From assembly GCA_022605405.1 (NCBI GenBank), contig JABYQQ010000037.1, forward strand, positions 124,001 to 188,000: DNA of 64,000 nt, in the 5' to 3' direction. Below the pieces are notes generated by a model. That model searched no databases. It worked only from the letters and a program-made list of their open reading frames with translations, and had not been told where the DNA came from. Within the stretch, counting starts at the first letter, position 1; every line of letters starts with the position of its first letter. Of this stretch, positions 60,139 through 64,000 are shown piece after piece. Source of the DNA: Earliella scabrosa. Lineage: Eukaryota; Basidiomycota; Agaricomycetes; Polyporales; Polyporaceae. Position numbers and translations under genes: made by a program.

Positions 60139-62662
60139 CTAGACGTCTCATCTTGTAGTCACTGTTCCGTCGTCCTCTGTAGTCCATCCGATATTGTGTG
60201 CACTTGCTCAGGATACATAATTCTATCGGTTCAGATGTGTGGTTCTCTCATTGAGCCTAAGTATTTGGTGACGGTCCTCCTTGTGCTCATGATCGGAGGA
60301 AATGAGCACCAGAACAAGCTCACATTGAGGGCGGATGCACGCAGGAATAGGAATTTGAGCAGCCAAATTTCTGCTGCACGCTTCAATATTTTGTCGTGCA
60401 CACAGCACATAGCCGAGCATTAAACTATTGATACCCGTCGCCTTCTCCGCCTGTTCCATATGACACGGTTACTGTTTACGCACTGTTCGCACGCCTAGGG
60501 AGATCGCTTGTGGTGTGAAGGTCTGCACATTATTGTACACTACTCCGTCCTCCAGACATCGGGTCTAATCTCGCCCTCCTACTCTTGTACTCTCGCCATC
60601 TCGACGTCCCGGACGCGCAAGTGTCCCCGCTGCTTCTTTACGCATTTGCATCTCCCCTTCCGTGCAGACTACTGTCTTGCCTCAGGACGCCAGTATCCGC
60701 ACCGGCTTCCTCCCAAAACGGGTCTGTGCGTCGAGCGTCCTTCTGCAGCATGGTTAGTGTTGATGTACCCCTCGGTTTGCCAAAGCTCACTTGCCCGTCG
60801 TGTCGTACTGCAGGGTCTCACAGACGACTCGGACTTGATGCATGCCCTTGCTAGGACCCGCCTCCACCGCGTTCTCCCCCCCAATTTGCACCCAGATGCG
60901 ACGAGGCCCGCAGCGCGTCACAACGCTGCCCTGGCACTCACTCCTCGGGCGTCCCTCTCTCACGACACACGACACACCTTGCAAGACGCGCAGCACCGTA
61001 ACACCACCTCGAACACCGCCGTGTTGTGGGTCTACGGCTGGCTAGCCACACGTTGGGTAGAATGCACGGTATGTGAGTACCCTCGGCTCATCTGTTCGGC
61101 TCCAGTGCTCAAGATGTGCTCCAGACGGCAGCTCACTGTGCGGTTCTTACCGTGGCCGTACACGACACAAAAATTGCGGCTGCAGCTTAGTGGTGCTTGG
61201 AGGAAACCACACTTCCGGACGACCTCTGAGTCACGCCGCCAGACTCCAACCTTACGCTCCAGGCTCCCGGACAGCCTCGCACTCCTGGACAACCTCGCAC
61301 TCCTGGACAACCTCGTGCTCCCGGACAGCTTCACGCTCCCGGATGGCCTCACGCTCCCTGATGGCCTCACACTCCCAGACAGCCTCATGTTCCCGGACAG
61401 CTTCACGCTCCCGGATGACCTCACGCAGGCTCCCGGGTGTGTCTGACCACATGGCTCGCTCACAGACATCGAGATGCCAGAGCGCGCCGTCCCGCGTGGT
61501 GGAACTCACCTGGAAGCTTCATCTTCGTCTCAATGACTTACCTGATGCGGAGATGCTATCTCCTACCTATGGTGAGGCCGCAGGTTCATCAGCATGCGAC
61601 GGAGACTGACACACGACCGACCGTGCCTCCGGATCCATGGTGGTGCAAGCCTACATCTGCTGAGGTGCCAACACTGTAGCCGAGATGCACCTCCAGTGCG
61701 GTGCGTTCGCTCGCGCCCCTGTTTCGTGAATGTCTGTGCTAACGAGCAGTGCAGCCCTAGGTGGGCTTATTCGGTTATGCCGTCCGGATATTGCACGTCG
61801 TTCTCCGTCGTGTCCCGGGGTGTACTAGTAGTACAACTTGGTATCTTGCGGTCCCCCGCACGTCTGCCAGAGTTGTGCCTCAGTGCTCACATCCCAGCTC
61901 CGCGTCGTTGAGGACCAGGTGTCGGGTAGTGCCCGGAGACGGTGCTAGCGTCAACTCGGCGCAGGTGGCCGAGTGCAGAGTGACGACGGAGAGAGATGGT
62001 GGCAGGAGACAAGACGCGTCGGTGGCGGAGGACCGCTAAGTGCGTCATAGGCGCTCTCGGTACCGGAGGCTCGGAGCGGCAAGTTGTCGCATAGTACCGT
62101 AATACGTACTTGGTGTCTGCAATGCATGTCCGTATCTCTGCGTCCTCAATTCCTGCGCGCGCGTCGGCCAAGTGCGGCTGTATATATTCTTACTGGAGTC
62201 CGTAGTCTGGCTCTGTACGACACGACGATTAATTTGTGCCGCTCGACGCCGTTGAGCCGGCAGTGCACATCCGGGGCTCTCAGCAATCCGTCTGCTGGTT
62301 ACGAGAGCAAGTATTCTGGAGTCGCACACGAGAATCGCTCTGCTGAGCCCTCTCGTCCTCGCCCGTCCCTGCGGAGCGGTCAGGAGCAGTCCCCATGCCG
62401 TGCAGAATGCCGCCTCGTACGCATGCCGCTATGTCCCCCTCCTCGTGCTCAGTTATACCCCCGCAGCCCCGTACTCAATTATACCCCCTCAAACCACCCT
62501 AAGGCATTTGATCGATCCGGGAGATCTTGCTCGACCGTCGCGCCTGCTTCCTCTAGCCGCGTCGCACCGCCCGCCGACGTCCCAGTCGCGCTCGGACTCG
62601 GCCTCTCCACGTCTCCTCGCCGTCCCTCCCGCATGCCTTCACACACCGTCGTCACACACACT
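60139..62662. other. Repeat-unit DNA, no confident gene
   Basis: This is the counterpart of 49504-52044. It holds the 18 bp minisatellite (61270-61431) and a 312-codon frame at 60508-61446 that is interrupted in unit 1. The frame is rejected as a gene for that reason. Confidence 0.4.
61270..61431 (+). repeat. 18 bp minisatellite, nine copies
   Basis: These are the same units as at 50634-50777 with one extra copy (gatggcctcacgctccct) inserted after the fourth. The change is an in-frame 18 bp gain or loss. Confidence 0.85.
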
Positions 62663-64000
62663 TTACGAAGGCACCACACGCTTAAGCAATATTGAAGAAC
62701 TCTGGGCATTCACATTCTTCATTACATACAACAACGTCGGGCACATGTTCGTACACAGTAGACATGCGTGAGGATGGGAAGTGTAGACAGCGAGAGCACG
62801 AGCACGACTAACCTTCATCCACTTCAGCAGCACCACCTACCGCCAACGCCACCCGAGTCTACATGAGATGAGCGGTCAACGCACCTTGAGCTCATGTGCT
62901 ATGTCGAACGCCGTAGAAATCAGGGGCGCCTCATTCTCGCTGTCCGCATGGGGGCGGACGCGGGACGCTGCTCGGCAGATGTCGACCGCGCAGACGATGG
63001 CAACTTCCGAGTACTTCGAGGCGTAGGGAAGGTTCCGGATGATGAGATCGGTAATATTGCGGTCCTGCTTAGACAAGTCAGACGAGGGTACTGCGGGACT
63101 CCAGACACGTTAATAACACACTTTGCGGTAAGGGCCCTTGTGACCCAGGGCGCTCTCAAACTCCCCCTTCAAACGATCGTGGCTGATACAAAGCAGCACA
63201 GCGAGCGTCGGCCACGCGCCGGCCTTGTCCCTTGAGTTCTCCTGCAAGTCAAACAGGAGATCGAAAACCCGCTCGGGAGCGCCTTCCAGACGGCGGTGAT
63301 ATTGGAGAGCGTCGTTGTACTCGTCAGGACAGAGCTCGATCCAATTCCAGATTGCCGTACGAAGGGCGATCGAGACCGGGATCTGCGCGTCCTTCTTCAG
63401 GTTCATGAGAAGGGAAGACAGCTCTGTGACGAAATCAGTCAATGTGAACGTGGGGTTTGTTGCCCGGACATGATGCCGATAGCAACGCACCTTGCAACGA
63501 TTGGACGAGCTTCGACCGGTCCAAAGCGCTGTAGGTGATCAGCTGAAGGTCAACGGTGTCTGGCTCCGGCTCTGCCGAGCTAGCGAGGGTATGTATCCGC
63601 TGCCGTATCCTACTCAGGACAACGGCCCAATTGGACGCGGACAGATGGTACACTATTCGACCGGTGTACTTGGCGATGGAAGAGTGCAGCGACAGCACCG
63701 ATTTCGCGACAAGGAAGGATGTCTTCTCATATGCCACCGAATGTTGCGGCAGTCGGCTCGATATCGAACTGGTCACTCCGGCGGAGTTGAGGGACGTTGA
63801 TGACGGGTGCTTCGCGCGGTTCATGGACCGCGGCGGCGCACCTGAAACGATGGGCGGAGGGAGCGTCACTAACGCTTCGTCGGTCACGCTGAACTCGTGC
63901 GACTCGACGGACTCGAAGTCCTGGAATGATGCATCGAAGCTCATGCTTGCGGCCGACGTGAGACGGTGTTTCCGCGGCGCGGCCTGTCGGAGTAGAAGAA
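62663..64000 (-). CDS. Truncated RasGAP N-terminal duplicate (unit 3, incomplete)
   Basis: This is a third copy of the RasGAP 5' exons and runs off the window at its upstream end. The last copied exon starts at 62836 (VVLLKWMKVSRARALAVYTS) and the frame stays open for 57 codons to a TAA at 62663-62665. Compared with unit 2 the tail has an in-frame 6 bp gain (an extra Arg-Ala) and a different end (SSSILLKRVVPS). The exons visible (63110-63430, 63505 onward) keep their splice sites, although the intron near 63435-63495 has changed in sequence and length. This copy is more divergent from the complete gene than unit 2 is. Confidence 0.5.
62812..64000. repeat. Tandem segmental repeat, unit 3 (start only)
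   Basis: The unit begins with the same junction (ccttcatccacttcagcagc) as unit 2 at 52155 and continues to the window end. The number of further units is unknown. Confidence 0.88.

Larger units (their letters stand above)
52155..62811. repeat. Tandem segmental repeat, unit 2
   Basis: This is the second full copy, ~10.66 kb. It is shorter than unit 1 mainly through four fewer 46 bp minisatellite copies (184 bp), plus small deletions near 56080 and 56640 and insertions such as ~20 bp near 58168. Similarity to unit 1 is nearly complete over 52650-55000 and 58950-61000, and lower over 56500-58600 and 61700-62800. Confidence 0.9.

Noticed and set aside
60508..61446. 312-codon ORF as a gene
   Set aside because: The same stretch in unit 1 is split by a one-base difference in a poly-C run, and part of it is an 18 bp minisatellite.
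41311..64000. Array as a mere assembly duplication
   Set aside because: Units differ by substitutions, by minisatellite counts and by in-frame changes, and both junctions carry the same novel sequence. A haplotype artefact is still not fully excluded.

Overview
The window looks like nuclear DNA of a filamentous basidiomycete, probably an agaricomycete. It is GC-rich, genes are close together and on both strands, and most genes are cut by many 45-70 nt introns with GT(R)NGT donors and short pyrimidine tracts. Typical families for such fungi are present: BTB/POZ proteins, a secreted sedolisin, single-pass membrane proteins with a lectin-like ectodomain and no signal peptide, and a decayed Crinkler/RHS-like NTPase. 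All gene models are read by eye from splice signals and protein continuity; nothing was searched against a database.

Left part (1-18300): a tandem-BTB protein (-) diverges from a mitochondrial DUF1992/DNAJC28-type protein (+). Next come delta-1-pyrroline-5-carboxylate dehydrogenase (-), a secreted S53 peptidase (+), a broken P-loop NTPase pseudogene (-), a single-BTB protein (-), a cyclophilin-RRM-RS protein of the PPIL4/Cyp6 type (-) and a long coiled-coil protein that I do not recognise (-).

Middle part (19186-33350): three paralogous single-pass membrane proteins lie together and all end in a PPxY-type tail. They are followed by a stomatin-family (SPFH) protein and cofactor-independent phosphoglycerate mutase, both on the minus strand and each with an 18-19 nt microexon.

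Right part (33350-64000): a complete neurofibromin/Ira-type RasGAP gene occupies 33350-43257 (-). Its first exons plus about 8.9 kb of upstream DNA form a ~10.7 kb unit that is tandemly repeated: unit 1 41311-52154, unit 2 52155-62811, and the start of unit 3 at 62812, which runs off the window. Units 2 and 3 therefore each carry a 5'-truncated-length copy of the RasGAP gene (N-terminal part only, no GAP domain) whose reading frame stays open across the junction and ends in a new short tail. The upstream DNA holds minisatellites with different copy numbers between units and one well-preserved ORF of 292 codons that I cannot assign. This array is the most unusual thing in the window.
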